Source: Pseudomonas sp. C2B4 (GTDB taxonomy: Bacteria; Pseudomonadota; Gammaproteobacteria; Pseudomonadales; Pseudomonadaceae). From it: a DNA stretch of 64,000 nt. The stretch's first letter is position 1. Every line of letters begins with the position of its first letter. The stretch covers positions 140,165 to 204,164 of the forward strand of contig NZ_JABFMU010000006.1 in assembly GCF_013359695.1 (NCBI RefSeq). The letters run 5' to 3'. A program made the translations under genes and the position numbers. Positions 37,090 to 46,173 of this stretch are shown one piece after another. The notes beneath the pieces were generated by a model. It was not told the DNA's origin. It searched no databases and worked only from the letters and a program-made list of their open reading frames with translations.

Positions 37090-37117
37090 CTTGAAAAGTA
37101 ATCAGCGGTCCCTATCT
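37090..37117 (+). promoter_or_regulatory. Sigma32 heat-shock promoter of ibpA
   Basis: CTTGAAA (37090-37096) and CCCTATCT (37110-37117), 13 bases apart, match the sigma32 consensus CTTGAAA-N11-16-CCCCATNT closely. Confidence 0.85.
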
Positions 37118-37190
37118 AAGGGTTACGCGATGCCGAATTCGGGTCGCGGAGACAAAAAACCTTGCTGATTGTTTTCAGGAGATTTGAACC
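37118..37190 (+). promoter_or_regulatory. Candidate ROSE-like RNA thermometer of ibpA
   Basis: The leader contains TTGCT at 37162-37166, ten bases before the Shine-Dalgarno AGGA at 37177-37180, the anti-SD pattern (U-U/C-GCU) of ROSE thermometers. ROSE-type control of ibpA is established knowledge for other pseudomonads. Melting on heating would free the ribosome binding site. Confidence 0.6.
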
Positions 37191-37637
37191 ATGACTACTG
37201 CATTTTCCCTGGCGCCTCTGTTCCGTTCCTCGGTAGGTTTCGATCGTTTCAACGATCTGTTCGAAACTGCCCTGCGCAATGAGCCTGGCAGCACTTACCC
37301 TCCCTACAACGTCGAAAAACATGGCGACGATCAATACCGCATCGTTGTGGCGGCAGCCGGTTTCCAGGAAGAAGACCTGGAGCTGCAAGTGGAGAAGGGT
37401 GTGCTGACCATCAGTGGCGGCAAACGTGATGCCAGTGAAGGCGTGACCTTCCTGCATCAAGGCATCGCCCAGCGGGCCTTCAAACTGTCCTTCCGTCTGG
37501 CGGACCATATCGAAATCAAGGCCGCCGACCTGCGCAACGGTCTGTTGAGCATCGACCTGCTGCGAGTCATCCCGGAAGAGGCGAAAGCCAAGCGCATCCC
37601 GATCAACGGAGCGCAAAAACCGGCTCTGCAACACTAA
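37191..37637 (+). CDS. ibpA: Small heat-shock protein IbpA (Hsp20)
   Basis: A 148-residue small heat-shock protein. It starts MTTAFSLAPLFRSSVGFDRFNDLFE, has an alpha-crystallin domain (DDQYRIVVAAAGFQEEDLELQVEKGVLTISGGKR to about residue 110) and the R-A-F-K-L-S-F-R-L motif (QRAFKLSFRLADHIEIKAADLRNGLLSIDL). It holds misfolded proteins for refolding in the cytoplasm. Both a sigma32 promoter and a ROSE-like thermometer precede it, and an intrinsic terminator follows. Spacing to dusC and the promoter show that it is its own transcription unit. Confidence 0.95.
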   Translation: MTTAFSLAPLFRSSVGFDRFNDLFETALRNEPGSTYPPYNVEKHGDDQYRIVVAAAGFQEEDLELQVEKGVLTISGGKRDASEGVTFLHQGIAQRAFKLSFRLADHIEIKAADLRNGLLSIDLLRVIPEEAKAKRIPINGAQKPALQH

Positions 37638-37649
37638 GCCGGAATAACA

Positions 37650-37677
37650 AAAAGGGCGCCATTGGCGCCCTTTTTTG
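37650..37677. terminator. Intrinsic terminator between ibpA and the nitric oxide reductase gene
   Basis: GGGCGCC and GGCGCCC pair with a three-base loop, with A5 before and T6 after. It lies between the convergent ibpA and nitric oxide reductase genes and can serve both. Confidence 0.92.
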
Positions 37678-37686
37678 TGTCTGGAA

Positions 37687-39963
37687 TTAACGTTGTCCAG
37701 TCGACGTTGCAGCCTTCACAGCACGCGGATGCCGGGACGAAAACAGCAGGCCGCTCGCGATCTGCCAGATCACCGCAAACGCACCCACCAGAAACACAAT
37801 GTCGCCGAAAGTGCGAACCCAGCGCAGCGTTTGCAACAGGTCTTGCTGCATGAACGCTTCGCTGCGGGCATACCACAAGCCCTGGCTGGCGCTCGCGTAG
37901 AACTGCAGGATACCGATGGGCAACAGGCTGGTGACGATCATCAGCATCAGGCCGCCATTGAGCCACCAGAAGCCGGTGCTCATCAGGCGATCATTGAACT
38001 GCAGGTTCGGTCGCAGGTAGCGCAGGATCAACAGGCTGAAACCCAGCGCCAGCGAGCCGTAAACCCCGAACAGGGCCGCATGTGCGTGCAAGGGCGTGGT
38101 GTTCAGGCCCTGAATGTAATACAGCGCAATCGGCGGGTTGATCAGGAAGCCGAATACGCCGGCACCCAGCATGTTCCAGAACGCGGTGGCGATGAAGAAC
38201 TGCAACGGCCAGCGAATCTGCGCCATCCACGCGGCGCGCTCCTTGAGGCGCCAGTTTTCCCAGGCTTCATGGCCCAACAGGATCAAGGGCACTACTTCCA
38301 GGGCGCTGAAGGTGGCGCCCACGGCCATTACCGGCGTGGTGGTGCCGGCAAAGTAGATGTGGTGAAAGGTGCCGGGTACGCCGCCGAGCATGAACAGCGA
38401 GGCCGAGCCGAGGGTGGCGGTGGTGGCCAGGCGTTTGGAGACCAGCCCCATACTGGTGAAAATGAAGGCCAGTGCGGTGGTGGCGAAGACTTCGAAGAAT
38501 CCTTCGACCCACAGATGCACCACCCACCAGCGCCAATATTCCATGACCGAAAGGTTGGTACGCTCGCCATAGAACAGGCCTGCGCCGTAGAACAGACCAA
38601 TAGCCACCACGGACGCCGCGAGCAGCGCCAGCAGGTTCTTGTCGCCGGGCTGGCGCAGGGCAGGGACCATGGCGCGCAACATCAGCACCAGCCAGAACAC
38701 GATCCCGGCGAACTTGGCGATTTGCCACAGGCGGCCCAGGTCGACGTATTCGTAACCCTGGTGACCGAGCCAGAAGCTCCATTGCGCCGGCATCAGTTGT
38801 GCGATGGCGAGGAAGTTGCCCGCGTACGAACCGACGACCACCAGCACCAGCGCCCAGAACAGGATGTCAACGCCGAGTTTCTGCCATTTCGGGTCTTTGC
38901 CGCCGTTGATGAACGGCGCCAGAAACAGCCCCGCCGCGAGGAACCCGGTGGCGATCCAGAACATGGCGCTCTGCAAATGCCAGGTCCGCGTCAGCGCATA
39001 GGGGAACCATTGCGACAGCGGCAGCCCATAGAAATCCTGGCCCTCGACCGTGTAGTGCGCGGTCACGCCGCCCATCAGCACCTGAAAGCCGAACAGCGCA
39101 CCGACCAGCAGCAGGTATTTGCCCAGGGCCTTTTGCGAAGGCGTGAGTTTGATCAGGCTCAGCGGGTCCTTGGCTGGAACCTTGGGCTCGCCTTCTTCGT
39201 GGTTGCGCAGGAACGCCCAACCCCAGACCAGAAAACCGATGCCCGCCAGCAGCACGACAATGCTGACAATCGACCAGACCACGTTTTCGGCGGTCGGGTG
39301 GTTGTCGATCAAGGGTTCGTGGGGCCAGTTGTTGGTAAAAGTCGCGGTCTGACCGTCGCGTTCGGTGGCGGCGGCCCAGGCCGTCCAGAAGAAAAAGTAC
39401 GTCATCTGCTGGCGCCGGGCGGCGTCGGGCAGGGTGTTTTCTTTCATGGCAAAGCTTTTGCGGCTGCCCTGCAGCGACACGTCGTTGCCAAACAGTGCGT
39501 GGTAATACGCAGCGGTTTGCGCGATGGCCTGGACGCGCCGCTCGCTGAGCACCAGCGTGCCATCGACCAGCCGATTGCCACGGTACTCGCGTTTGAGTTG
39601 ATGACGCAGCAGGGCCTGCTGATCGTCATCGATGTCCCGATACGCCTTGGCGTAGTTCTGCTGCGCCGCCAGGTCCAGCCAGGCGAGCAGTTCGCGGTGC
39701 AGCCAGTCGGCCGTCCAATCCGGCGCCTGATAGGCGCCATGGCCCCAGATCGAGCCTAGCTGCATGCCACCGATGCTCTGCCACGCGGTTTGACCGTCGA
39801 GAATGTCGGCGGACCGGAACAGGATTTTTCCTTCGGCGTTTTGCACCTGTTCGGGAATCGGCGGCGCCTGCCGGTAAATCTCGTGGCCGAACCACCCGAG
39901 CAGGCAGAAGGTCACGCCGAGGACGCCAATCAGCGACCACCATAATTTGCGGTATTCACCCAT
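37687..39963 (-). CDS. norZ: Quinol-dependent nitric oxide reductase (single-subunit qNOR)
   Basis: A 758-residue membrane enzyme with about fourteen helices. The N-terminal 210 residues form the periplasmic extension of qNOR (MGEYRKLWW helix, then ILDGQTAWQSIGGMQLGSIWGHGAYQAPDW, as in the fused NorC-like part). The C-terminal NorB-like part has the heme/iron ligands in WWVVHLWVEGFFEVFATT and GTFHHIYFAG, plus AHYTVEGQDFYGLP. It reduces nitric oxide to nitrous oxide with electrons from quinol, giving detoxification or denitrification. No norC or norD genes flank it. Just before the start lies a perfect terminator-like hairpin and a very strong Shine-Dalgarno. It seems inserted between ibpA and the leucine region relative to P. 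aeruginosa. Confidence 0.95.
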   Translation of the reverse strand: MGEYRKLWWSLIGVLGVTFCLLGWFGHEIYRQAPPIPEQVQNAEGKILFRSADILDGQTAWQSIGGMQLGSIWGHGAYQAPDWTADWLHRELLAWLDLAAQQNYAKAYRDIDDDQQALLRHQLKREYRGNRLVDGTLVLSERRVQAIAQTAAYYHALFGNDVSLQGSRKSFAMKENTLPDAARRQQMTYFFFWTAWAAATERDGQTATFTNNWPHEPLIDNHPTAENVVWSIVSIVVLLAGIGFLVWGWAFLRNHEEGEPKVPAKDPLSLIKLTPSQKALGKYLLLVGALFGFQVLMGGVTAHYTVEGQDFYGLPLSQWFPYALTRTWHLQSAMFWIATGFLAAGLFLAPFINGGKDPKWQKLGVDILFWALVLVVVGSYAGNFLAIAQLMPAQWSFWLGHQGYEYVDLGRLWQIAKFAGIVFWLVLMLRAMVPALRQPGDKNLLALLAASVVAIGLFYGAGLFYGERTNLSVMEYWRWWVVHLWVEGFFEVFATTALAFIFTSMGLVSKRLATTATLGSASLFMLGGVPGTFHHIYFAGTTTPVMAVGATFSALEVVPLILLGHEAWENWRLKERAAWMAQIRWPLQFFIATAFWNMLGAGVFGFLINPPIALYYIQGLNTTPLHAHAALFGVYGSLALGFSLLILRYLRPNLQFNDRLMSTGFWWLNGGLMLMIVTSLLPIGILQFYASASQGLWYARSEAFMQQDLLQTLRWVRTFGDIVFLVGAFAVIWQIASGLLFSSRHPRAVKAATSTGQR

Positions 39964-40010
39964 GGATCACCTCCATAAAAAAAGCGCCCGCATAACGGGT
40001 ATGCGGGCGC
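39964..40010 (-). promoter_or_regulatory. Terminator-like hairpin and 11-base Shine-Dalgarno in the norZ leader
   Basis: Read on the minus strand, GCGCCCGCAT and ATGCGGGCGC form a perfect 10-bp stem with a seven-base loop, followed by seven T, then AT and GGAGGTGATCC directly before the ATG. The ribosome binding site is complementary to eleven bases of the 16S rRNA 3' end. No promoter can fit between the T run and the start codon, so the norZ transcript must cross this hairpin. This suggests attenuation or a barrier against transcription from the gene upstream. Confidence 0.75.
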
Positions 40011-40201
40011 AGAAAACCCGGCCCTGTGATCGGGAAGAGTGGCCGGGGTGTAACGCGGGAGAATGATCGGCTGCCGCGATCACTCATCGGCGGATCGGGA
40101 TGTTGGTCCGTTGGCCGATTGCGTGGGATCCAATTTACGGCGCGACAGCAATGGCGTCACTCGTACACAGGGTCAGCGGGGTTATGTGTGGGTTTAAGCA
40201 A

Positions 40202-40219
40202 TTCATACATAGGTATGAA
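40202..40219. promoter_or_regulatory. Perfect palindrome upstream of norZ, candidate operator
   Basis: TTCATAC (40202-40208) and GTATGAA (40213-40219) are exact inverted repeats with a four-base spacer. The site is about 240 bases upstream of norZ on its upstream side. No known nitric-oxide regulator box (Dnr TTGAT-N4-ATCAA, NorR) was seen with confidence, so the protein that binds here is unknown. Confidence 0.4.
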
Positions 40220-40251
40220 GGGGGCTTACTCGTAGGAACACCCGACGCCAA

Positions 40252-40340
40252 TGTGGGAGCGAGCCTGCTCGCGAAAGCGGTGAGTCAGTCAATCTTGATG
40301 TCGACTGACACGCTGCCTTCGCGAGCAGGCTCGCTCCCAC
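40252..40340. repeat. REP inverted pair (GTGGGAGC family)
   Basis: GTGGGAGCGAGCCTGCTCGCGAA and its reverse complement flank about 42 bases, between the PAS-GGDEF-EAL gene and the norZ leader. Confidence 0.93.
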
Positions 40341-40360
40341 CTATGATCGGTGCCCGGACT

Positions 40361-43300
40361 TTATCTCAGCAGTTTCTGAAACTCTTCCACCGGCAACGGC
40401 TGGCTGTGCAGATAGCCCTGATAGAAATGACAGCCCAACCCCTGCAGGAACTCAAGCTGCTCGGGCGTTTCCACACCTTCGGCAATCACTTTCAATTCCA
40501 GGCTGCGGGCCATGGCAACGATGGCGCGGATGATTTCGGCGTCGTTGGGGTCGGTGGTGGCATCGCGAATGAACGACTGGTCGATTTTCAGCGTGTCCAC
40601 CGGCAGGCGCTTGAGATAGGTCAGTGAGGAGTAACCGGTGCCGAAGTCGTCCATGGCAAAGCTCACGCCGAGTTTTTTCAGGCGGCGCATTTTATTGATG
40701 GTGTCTTCCAGGTTCTGGATGACGATGCCTTCGGTGATTTCCAGCTTCAGCATCGAGCAGGGCAGGCCGTAGTGGGCGAGGCTCTCTTCGATGTGTTCGA
40801 CGAAGTCATTCTGGCGGAATTGCCTCGGGCTGATGTTCACGCACAGGCTGAAATCCTGAGGGTCCACCAGGCCGTTGGCAATCAGTTGCCTGAAGGCCTG
40901 GCAGGCTTCATCGACGATCCAGGTGCCAACCTCCAGGATCAAGCCGCTGTCCTCCAGCACCTTGATGAACTCCGTGGGCGATTGCGCGCCGAGTTCCGGA
41001 TGGTTCCAGCGCACCAGTGCTTCGGCGCCGACGATGCGGTTGTCCCGGGCATCGAGTTGGGGCTGGTAGTGCACGCGAAATTCGCCCCGGGACAGGGCCA
41101 GGCGCAGATCGGTCTCCATGCGCAGGCGTTCGCTCGCGGCCTTCTGCATGGTGTTGTGGTACATCTGCGCGGTATTGCGTCCCGAATCCTTGGCGCGATA
41201 AAGCGCGATGTCGGCGCGCTTGAGCAGGTCGGTCGGCGTCGAGCCGTGATCGGGAATCAGTGCGATGCCGATACTTGGCGTCACTTGCAGGCGCTGGCCG
41301 TCGAGGAACATCGGCTCGGACAGCAGTTCGCGCAAGGTGTCGGCCAATTCCCGCACCTGGATGGTGACATCGTTGCGCGACCCTTCGAGGCCGCTGAGCA
41401 GGACAACGAATTCGTCACCGCCCAGGCGCGCGACGGTGTCTTCCATGCGCACGCTGGCCTCAAGGCGCGCGGTGATGATTTTCAGCACGGTATCGCCCAC
41501 CGGGTGCCCGAGCGAATCGTTGATGTGCTTGAAGTGGTCGAGGTCGAGAAACATCAGGGCGCCGCGCAGGTTGTGGCGTTTGAGCAGGGCAATCTGCTGG
41601 CTCAGGCGATCCATCAGCAGTGCGCGGTTGGGCAGGTTGGTCAGCGGGTCGTGGTAGGCCAGGTGACGGATCTGTGCCTCGGCGTTTTTCAGCAGGCTGA
41701 CGTCCCGCGCAGTCAGCAGCAGGCATGCGGTTTCGTTGAGGGTGATCGGCTCCACCGAGACTTCGACGGTCAGCAACTCGCCGCGCTTGTTGCGCCCGAG
41801 CATCTCCTGGTGATGCACCCGGCCCTTGATCTGCAGCTCGGCCAGCAGCGCCGAGCGTTGTTTCTCTTCGGCCCAGATCCCGACCTGGTACACCGTGCGG
41901 CCGATCACTTCATCGGCGCGATAACCGGTCAGGCGGCAGAAACCATCATTGACCTCCAAATAGCGTCCGGTATCGCGCTCGGTGATGGTGATGGCGTCGG
42001 GGCTGGAGTGAAACGCCTTGGCGAACTTCTCTTCGCTGGCCTTGAGTGCCGCTTCCGAACGTTGCTGCTGGGTAATGTCGCGCAAGGTGGTGACGATGCA
42101 TGGCTGGTCGCCGACGCTGATCTGGCGGCTGGAAATCACGCAGGTCAGTGATTCCCCATCCTTGTGCTGGACAATGATCGCCACGTTGTTCAGCGCTTGT
42201 TCGCGGATCACCTGTTCGATGCGTTGCAAGCTCTTCGCCGAGGCGTCCCACAGGCCGATTTCGTCGGCGCTGCGACCAATCACATCGGCCGCGGTCCAGC
42301 CGAAGGTCTGGGTGAAGCTTGAGTTGATCTCAATGAATTGCCCGGTGTCCTGGTGGGTCACGCAGATCGGATCCGGACTGACCTGGAACAGCGTGGCGAA
42401 TTTCTCTTCCGAGGACACCAGCTGTTGTTCGCGTTCGACCTGGTCGGTGATATCGAGCAAGGTGCCGGCCATGCGCAGCGGCACACCGTTTTCATCACGG
42501 TAGAGCCGGGCACGGCTTTCCAGGTAGCGCGAAGTGCCATCGGGCAGTTGCACGCGATACGTCAGCTGATAGTTGCCGGCCGGGCCTTCGCGCAGAGTGC
42601 GATAGGCGTCGCGCATGGAGCTGCGCTCTTCGCCGGGCACACCTTCGAAAAATTCTTCGAAGGACTCATGGAAGGGCTTGGCTTCCAGCCCGTGCAATTG
42701 CGCGGCGCGGGCCGAGCCATAGAGCATGCCGCTGGGAATGTGCCAGTCCCAGGTGCCCAGTTGCGCCGAATCCAGCGCCAGGTCGAGGCGTTCCTGGCTG
42801 TCTTTCAGCGCGTGCTCGGCCGCTTTGCGTTCGGTGGTGTCGAGGAAGGTGCTCAGCAGATAGGGTTGACCTTCGAGTTCGACCTTTTGCGCGCTGAGGA
42901 TGCCATCGTGGATCTGGCCGTTGCTGGCACGGAACTGCACCTCCATGCTGGTCAGTTCGCCTTTGGCCTTGGTGGCCTTGACCAGTTCTGCCCGTTGTTC
43001 AGGGTGAACCCATAGACCCAGTTCCAGGGTGGTGCGGCCAATGGCATCCTGCACCGGCCAGCCGAAGAGGCTTTCGAAATACTGGTTGGCTTCGGTGATC
43101 AGGCCGTCTTCCTGGCGAGTGAGCAGTACCATGTTCGGGCACAGGTGAAACAGCGTGGCGAAGCGCTTTTCGGAACTGCTCAGCGCCTGCTCGCGCTGGC
43201 GTTGGTGGGTGATTTCGCGGATCACGCCGATCATCCGTGGCCGACCATGCTTGTCCGGCAGCAGGCTACCGTTGATTTCGAGCCAATGCAGGCTGCCGTC

Positions 43301-43639
43301 AGGCCAGCGAATGCGGTGATGCATGGCCTGCTCAAGCGGTGCGCCGGCGATCACTGCATGGAAGGCGCGCACGGTTTTTGCCCGGTCCTCCGGTGGCAAC
43401 AGGTCGAGGTATTCCAGATCGGCCGGTAAGGGTTGGCGCGGATCGAAGCCGAACAACGCCTGCGTACCCCGCGACCAACTGATCTGTCCGCGCTCGATAT
43501 CCCAGTACCAGGCACCCAGACGCGCACCGTTCAGGGCGGCCAGCAGTTGAGGGGCACTCTCCCAGCTCTGCTCGGAACGTCTGGGGTCAATTGCCTGAAT
43601 TCGCGGCATCGGCGGAATACGGTCAACAGATTTCGGCAT
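40361..43639 (-). CDS. Multi-PAS GGDEF-EAL protein (c-di-GMP turnover)
   Basis: A 1092-residue cytoplasmic protein without visible membrane helices. At least five PAS-type sensor units fill the first 650 residues (for example FLDTTERKAAEHAL, QHKDGESLTCVIS and GRYLEVNDGFCRLTGYRADEVIGRT). A GGDEF domain follows with intact GGDEF (near residue 737) and the RxxD inhibitory site RMED five residues before it. The EAL domain has EALVRWNHP (near 872), ISPRQF, LEITEG and DDFGTGYSSLTYLK with the metal and catalytic residues. Both synthesis and breakdown of c-di-GMP seem possible. The start at 43639 is preferred because AAGG precedes it. It lies upstream of norZ on the same strand. Confidence 0.93.
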   Translation of the reverse strand: MPKSVDRIPPMPRIQAIDPRRSEQSWESAPQLLAALNGARLGAWYWDIERGQISWSRGTQALFGFDPRQPLPADLEYLDLLPPEDRAKTVRAFHAVIAGAPLEQAMHHRIRWPDGSLHWLEINGSLLPDKHGRPRMIGVIREITHQRQREQALSSSEKRFATLFHLCPNMVLLTRQEDGLITEANQYFESLFGWPVQDAIGRTTLELGLWVHPEQRAELVKATKAKGELTSMEVQFRASNGQIHDGILSAQKVELEGQPYLLSTFLDTTERKAAEHALKDSQERLDLALDSAQLGTWDWHIPSGMLYGSARAAQLHGLEAKPFHESFEEFFEGVPGEERSSMRDAYRTLREGPAGNYQLTYRVQLPDGTSRYLESRARLYRDENGVPLRMAGTLLDITDQVEREQQLVSSEEKFATLFQVSPDPICVTHQDTGQFIEINSSFTQTFGWTAADVIGRSADEIGLWDASAKSLQRIEQVIREQALNNVAIIVQHKDGESLTCVISSRQISVGDQPCIVTTLRDITQQQRSEAALKASEEKFAKAFHSSPDAITITERDTGRYLEVNDGFCRLTGYRADEVIGRTVYQVGIWAEEKQRSALLAELQIKGRVHHQEMLGRNKRGELLTVEVSVEPITLNETACLLLTARDVSLLKNAEAQIRHLAYHDPLTNLPNRALLMDRLSQQIALLKRHNLRGALMFLDLDHFKHINDSLGHPVGDTVLKIITARLEASVRMEDTVARLGGDEFVVLLSGLEGSRNDVTIQVRELADTLRELLSEPMFLDGQRLQVTPSIGIALIPDHGSTPTDLLKRADIALYRAKDSGRNTAQMYHNTMQKAASERLRMETDLRLALSRGEFRVHYQPQLDARDNRIVGAEALVRWNHPELGAQSPTEFIKVLEDSGLILEVGTWIVDEACQAFRQLIANGLVDPQDFSLCVNISPRQFRQNDFVEHIEESLAHYGLPCSMLKLEITEGIVIQNLEDTINKMRRLKKLGVSFAMDDFGTGYSSLTYLKRLPVDTLKIDQSFIRDATTDPNDAEIIRAIVAMARSLELKVIAEGVETPEQLEFLQGLGCHFYQGYLHSQPLPVEEFQKLLR

Positions 43640-43704
43640 TGGCAAGCCTTGGGCTGAATGGGCATTTGGCACAGGATTTCACGGCTTTACAGGCGTAGCA
43701 CACG

Positions 43705-44595
43705 TCAGCCTTGAGTCCCTGGCAGATCGATTTGAGCGTCCAGCAAGGCCATGAAGGCCCGTGCTGCATTCGATAGCGTCCTTTCGGTGTGCAGGATATA
43801 GCCTAGCTGGCGAGACAGTTGTATGCCCGGCAAGGGTATTCGTGCAACCTGATCATCGAGCATGGTGCGCGGCAGGACGCTCCAGGCCAGGCCAATCGAC
43901 ACCATCATCTTGATGGTTTCCAGGTAGTTGGTGCTCATGGCGATGTTCGGCGTCAGGCCCTGGGCTTCGAACAGGCGCTGGACGATATGGTGGGTAAAGG
44001 TGTTGCCGCCGGGAAACACCGCCGGATGGCGGGCGATGTCCGCCAGGCTGACCTTGCCGTTGTTGAGCAGTGAATGTTCCGGGGCGACCACGAAATCCAG
44101 CGGGTCGTCCCACACCGGCGTCGCCTTGACCAGTGCGTGGGGTTCGGGCGCCAGGGTGATGACCGCCAGTTCCGCGCGGCCATGCAGGATTTCCTCGTAG
44201 GCCACTTCCGAATCCAGGAACTGGATATCCAGTGCGACATCGGGGTAGCGGCGGGTGAACTCCCTTAATAAAGGTGGCAATCGGTGCAGGCCGATGTGGT
44301 GACTGGTGGCCAGGGTCAGACGACCGGTCACCTCACCCGTGAGGTTGGTCAGGGCGCGGCGCGTATCATCAAGGACGTTGAGAATCTGGTAGGCGCGGGG
44401 CAACAGGGCGCGGCCGGCCTCGGTCAGGCCGACTTCGCGACCCAGGCGATCGAACAGGCGCACCTTCAATTGTTGCTCCAGGCCGGCGATGCGCTTGCTG
44501 ATGGCAGGCTGAGTCAGATGCAGGCGTTCGCCCGCGCCGGAGAAGCTGCCAGTCTCGGCGATGGCAATAAAGGCATTGAGATTGGCCAGGTCCAT
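43705..44595 (-). CDS. LysR family transcriptional regulator
   Basis: A 296-residue LysR regulator. The helix-turn-helix is MDLANLNAFIAIAETGSFSGAGERLHLTQPAISKRIAGLEQQLKVRLFDRLGREVGLTEAG. The remaining part is the LysR substrate domain (LATSHHIGLHRLPPLLREF and following). The start at 44595 gives the standard length; an ATG at 44625 adds ten non-conserved residues. It is divergent from leuC and probably controls leuCD, perhaps in response to isopropylmalate as for LeuO/LeuR-type systems. That role is inferred from position. Confidence 0.93.
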   Translation of the reverse strand: MDLANLNAFIAIAETGSFSGAGERLHLTQPAISKRIAGLEQQLKVRLFDRLGREVGLTEAGRALLPRAYQILNVLDDTRRALTNLTGEVTGRLTLATSHHIGLHRLPPLLREFTRRYPDVALDIQFLDSEVAYEEILHGRAELAVITLAPEPHALVKATPVWDDPLDFVVAPEHSLLNNGKVSLADIARHPAVFPGGNTFTHHIVQRLFEAQGLTPNIAMSTNYLETIKMMVSIGLAWSVLPRTMLDDQVARIPLPGIQLSRQLGYILHTERTLSNAARAFMALLDAQIDLPGTQG

Positions 44596-44743
44596 GGATG
44601 TATTCCAGTTGGTTATCCAAAGCATAAAAAATATGAATTTGAGTTATTTAATGTAACCCCATAGGATCAGCCTCACAAGCCAAAGGGTTATTGAATCACT
44701 CAAGACCCAGGGCATAGAAACAAGCTGATGAGGAAACCGTCTG

Positions 44744-46162
44744 ATGGCCGGCAAAACGCTCTACGACAAGCTCTGGGATTCGCATTTGGTCAAGCAGCGC
44801 GACGATGGCTCTGCGCTGATCTACATCGATCGTCACATCATTCATGAAGTGACCTCGCCGCAAGCCTTCGAAGGCCTGCGTCTGGCCGGGCGCAAGCCGT
44901 GGCGCATCGATGCCAACATCGCGACCCCGGACCACAACGTACCGACCACGCCGGAGCGCAAGGGTGGCATCGAAGCCATTGCCGACCAGGTCTCGCGTTT
45001 GCAGGTCCAGACCCTCGACGATAACTGCGACGAATACGGCATCGTCGAATTCAAGATGAATGACGTCCGCCAGGGCATCGTCCACGTCATCGGCCCGGAG
45101 CAGGGTGCCACCTTGCCGGGCATGACCGTGGTCTGCGGCGACTCCCATACCTCGACCCACGGTGCGTTCGGTGCCCTGGCCCACGGTATCGGCACTTCCG
45201 AGGTCGAGCACGTGCTCGCCACCCAGTGCCTGGTCGCCAAGAAAATGAAGAACATGCTGGTGCGCGTCGAAGGCCAATTGCCGTTTGGCGTGACCGCCAA
45301 GGACATCGTCCTCGCCGTGATCGGCAAGATCGGCACCGCCGGTGGTAACGGCCACGCCATCGAATTCGCCGGCAGCGCGATTCGCGATCTGTCCGTCGAA
45401 GGCCGCATGACCATCTGCAACATGTCCATCGAGGCCGGCGCTCGCGTAGGTCTGGTGGCCGCGGACGAAAAAACCGTGGCTTACGTGAAGGGCCGTCCAT
45501 TTGCCCCGAAAGGCGCGGAATGGGATTTGGCCGTCGAAGCCTGGAAAGACCTGGTGTCTGACGCTGATGCGGTGTTCGACACCATCGTCGAACTGGACGC
45601 TACCCAGATCAAGCCACAAGTCAGCTGGGGCACCTCGCCCGAGATGGTCTTGGCTGTGGATCAGAATGTGCCGGACCCGGCCAAGGAAATGGACCTGGTC
45701 AAACGCGGATCCATCGAACGCGCCTTGAAATACATGGGTTTGACCGCCAATCAGGCGATCACTGACATTCAGCTGGACCGCGTGTTCATCGGTTCCTGCA
45801 CCAATTCGCGGATCGAAGATTTGCGCGCTGCTGCCGTTATCGCCAAGGGCCGCAAAGTGGCATCGACCATCAAGCAGGCCATCGTGGTGCCGGGCTCGGG
45901 CCTGGTGAAGGCACAGGCGGAGTCCGAAGGTCTGGACAAGATTTTCCTCGAAGCCGGTTTCGAATGGCGTGAGCCGGGCTGCTCGATGTGCCTGGCGATG
46001 AACCCGGACCGTTTGGAGTCGGGCGAGCATTGCGCTTCCACGTCGAACCGCAACTTCGAAGGCCGTCAGGGTGCCGGTGGTCGTACCCACCTGGTCAGCC
46101 CGGCCATGGCCGCCGCCGCCGCTGTAAACGGTCGTTTCGTCGACGTCCGTGAATTGATCTAA
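44744..46162 (+). CDS. leuC: 3-isopropylmalate dehydratase large subunit
   Basis: A 472-residue aconitase-family protein. The iron-sulfur cluster cysteines are in [13 protein letters not shown] and [11 protein letters not shown], and [29 protein letters not shown] is the signature segment. With LeuD it isomerises 2-isopropylmalate to 3-isopropylmalate in leucine synthesis. It begins with [14 protein letters not shown]. The leuD start is eleven bases after its stop, so the two subunits are co-translated. It is divergent from the LysR-type regulator. Confidence 0.98.
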   Translation: MAGKTLYDKLWDSHLVKQRDDGSALIYIDRHIIHEVTSPQAFEGLRLAGRKPWRIDANIATPDHNVPTTPERKGGIEAIADQVSRLQVQTLDDNCDEYGIVEFKMNDVRQGIVHVIGPEQGATLPGMTVVCGDSHTSTHGAFGALAHGIGTSEVEHVLATQCLVAKKMKNMLVRVEGQLPFGVTAKDIVLAVIGKIGTAGGNGHAIEFAGSAIRDLSVEGRMTICNMSIEAGARVGLVAADEKTVAYVKGRPFAPKGAEWDLAVEAWKDLVSDADAVFDTIVELDATQIKPQVSWGTSPEMVLAVDQNVPDPAKEMDLVKRGSIERALKYMGLTANQAITDIQLDRVFIGSCTNSRIEDLRAAAVIAKGRKVASTIKQAIVVPGSGLVKAQAESEGLDKIFLEAGFEWREPGCSMCLAMNPDRLESGEHCASTSNRNFEGRQGAGGRTHLVSPAMAAAAAVNGRFVDVRELI

Positions 46163-46173
46163 AGGAGCGCAGC

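Noticed and set aside
37675..39759. A long open frame antisense to the nitric oxide reductase gene
   Set aside because: Gln/His/Arg-rich composition without homology, opposite a conserved membrane enzyme.
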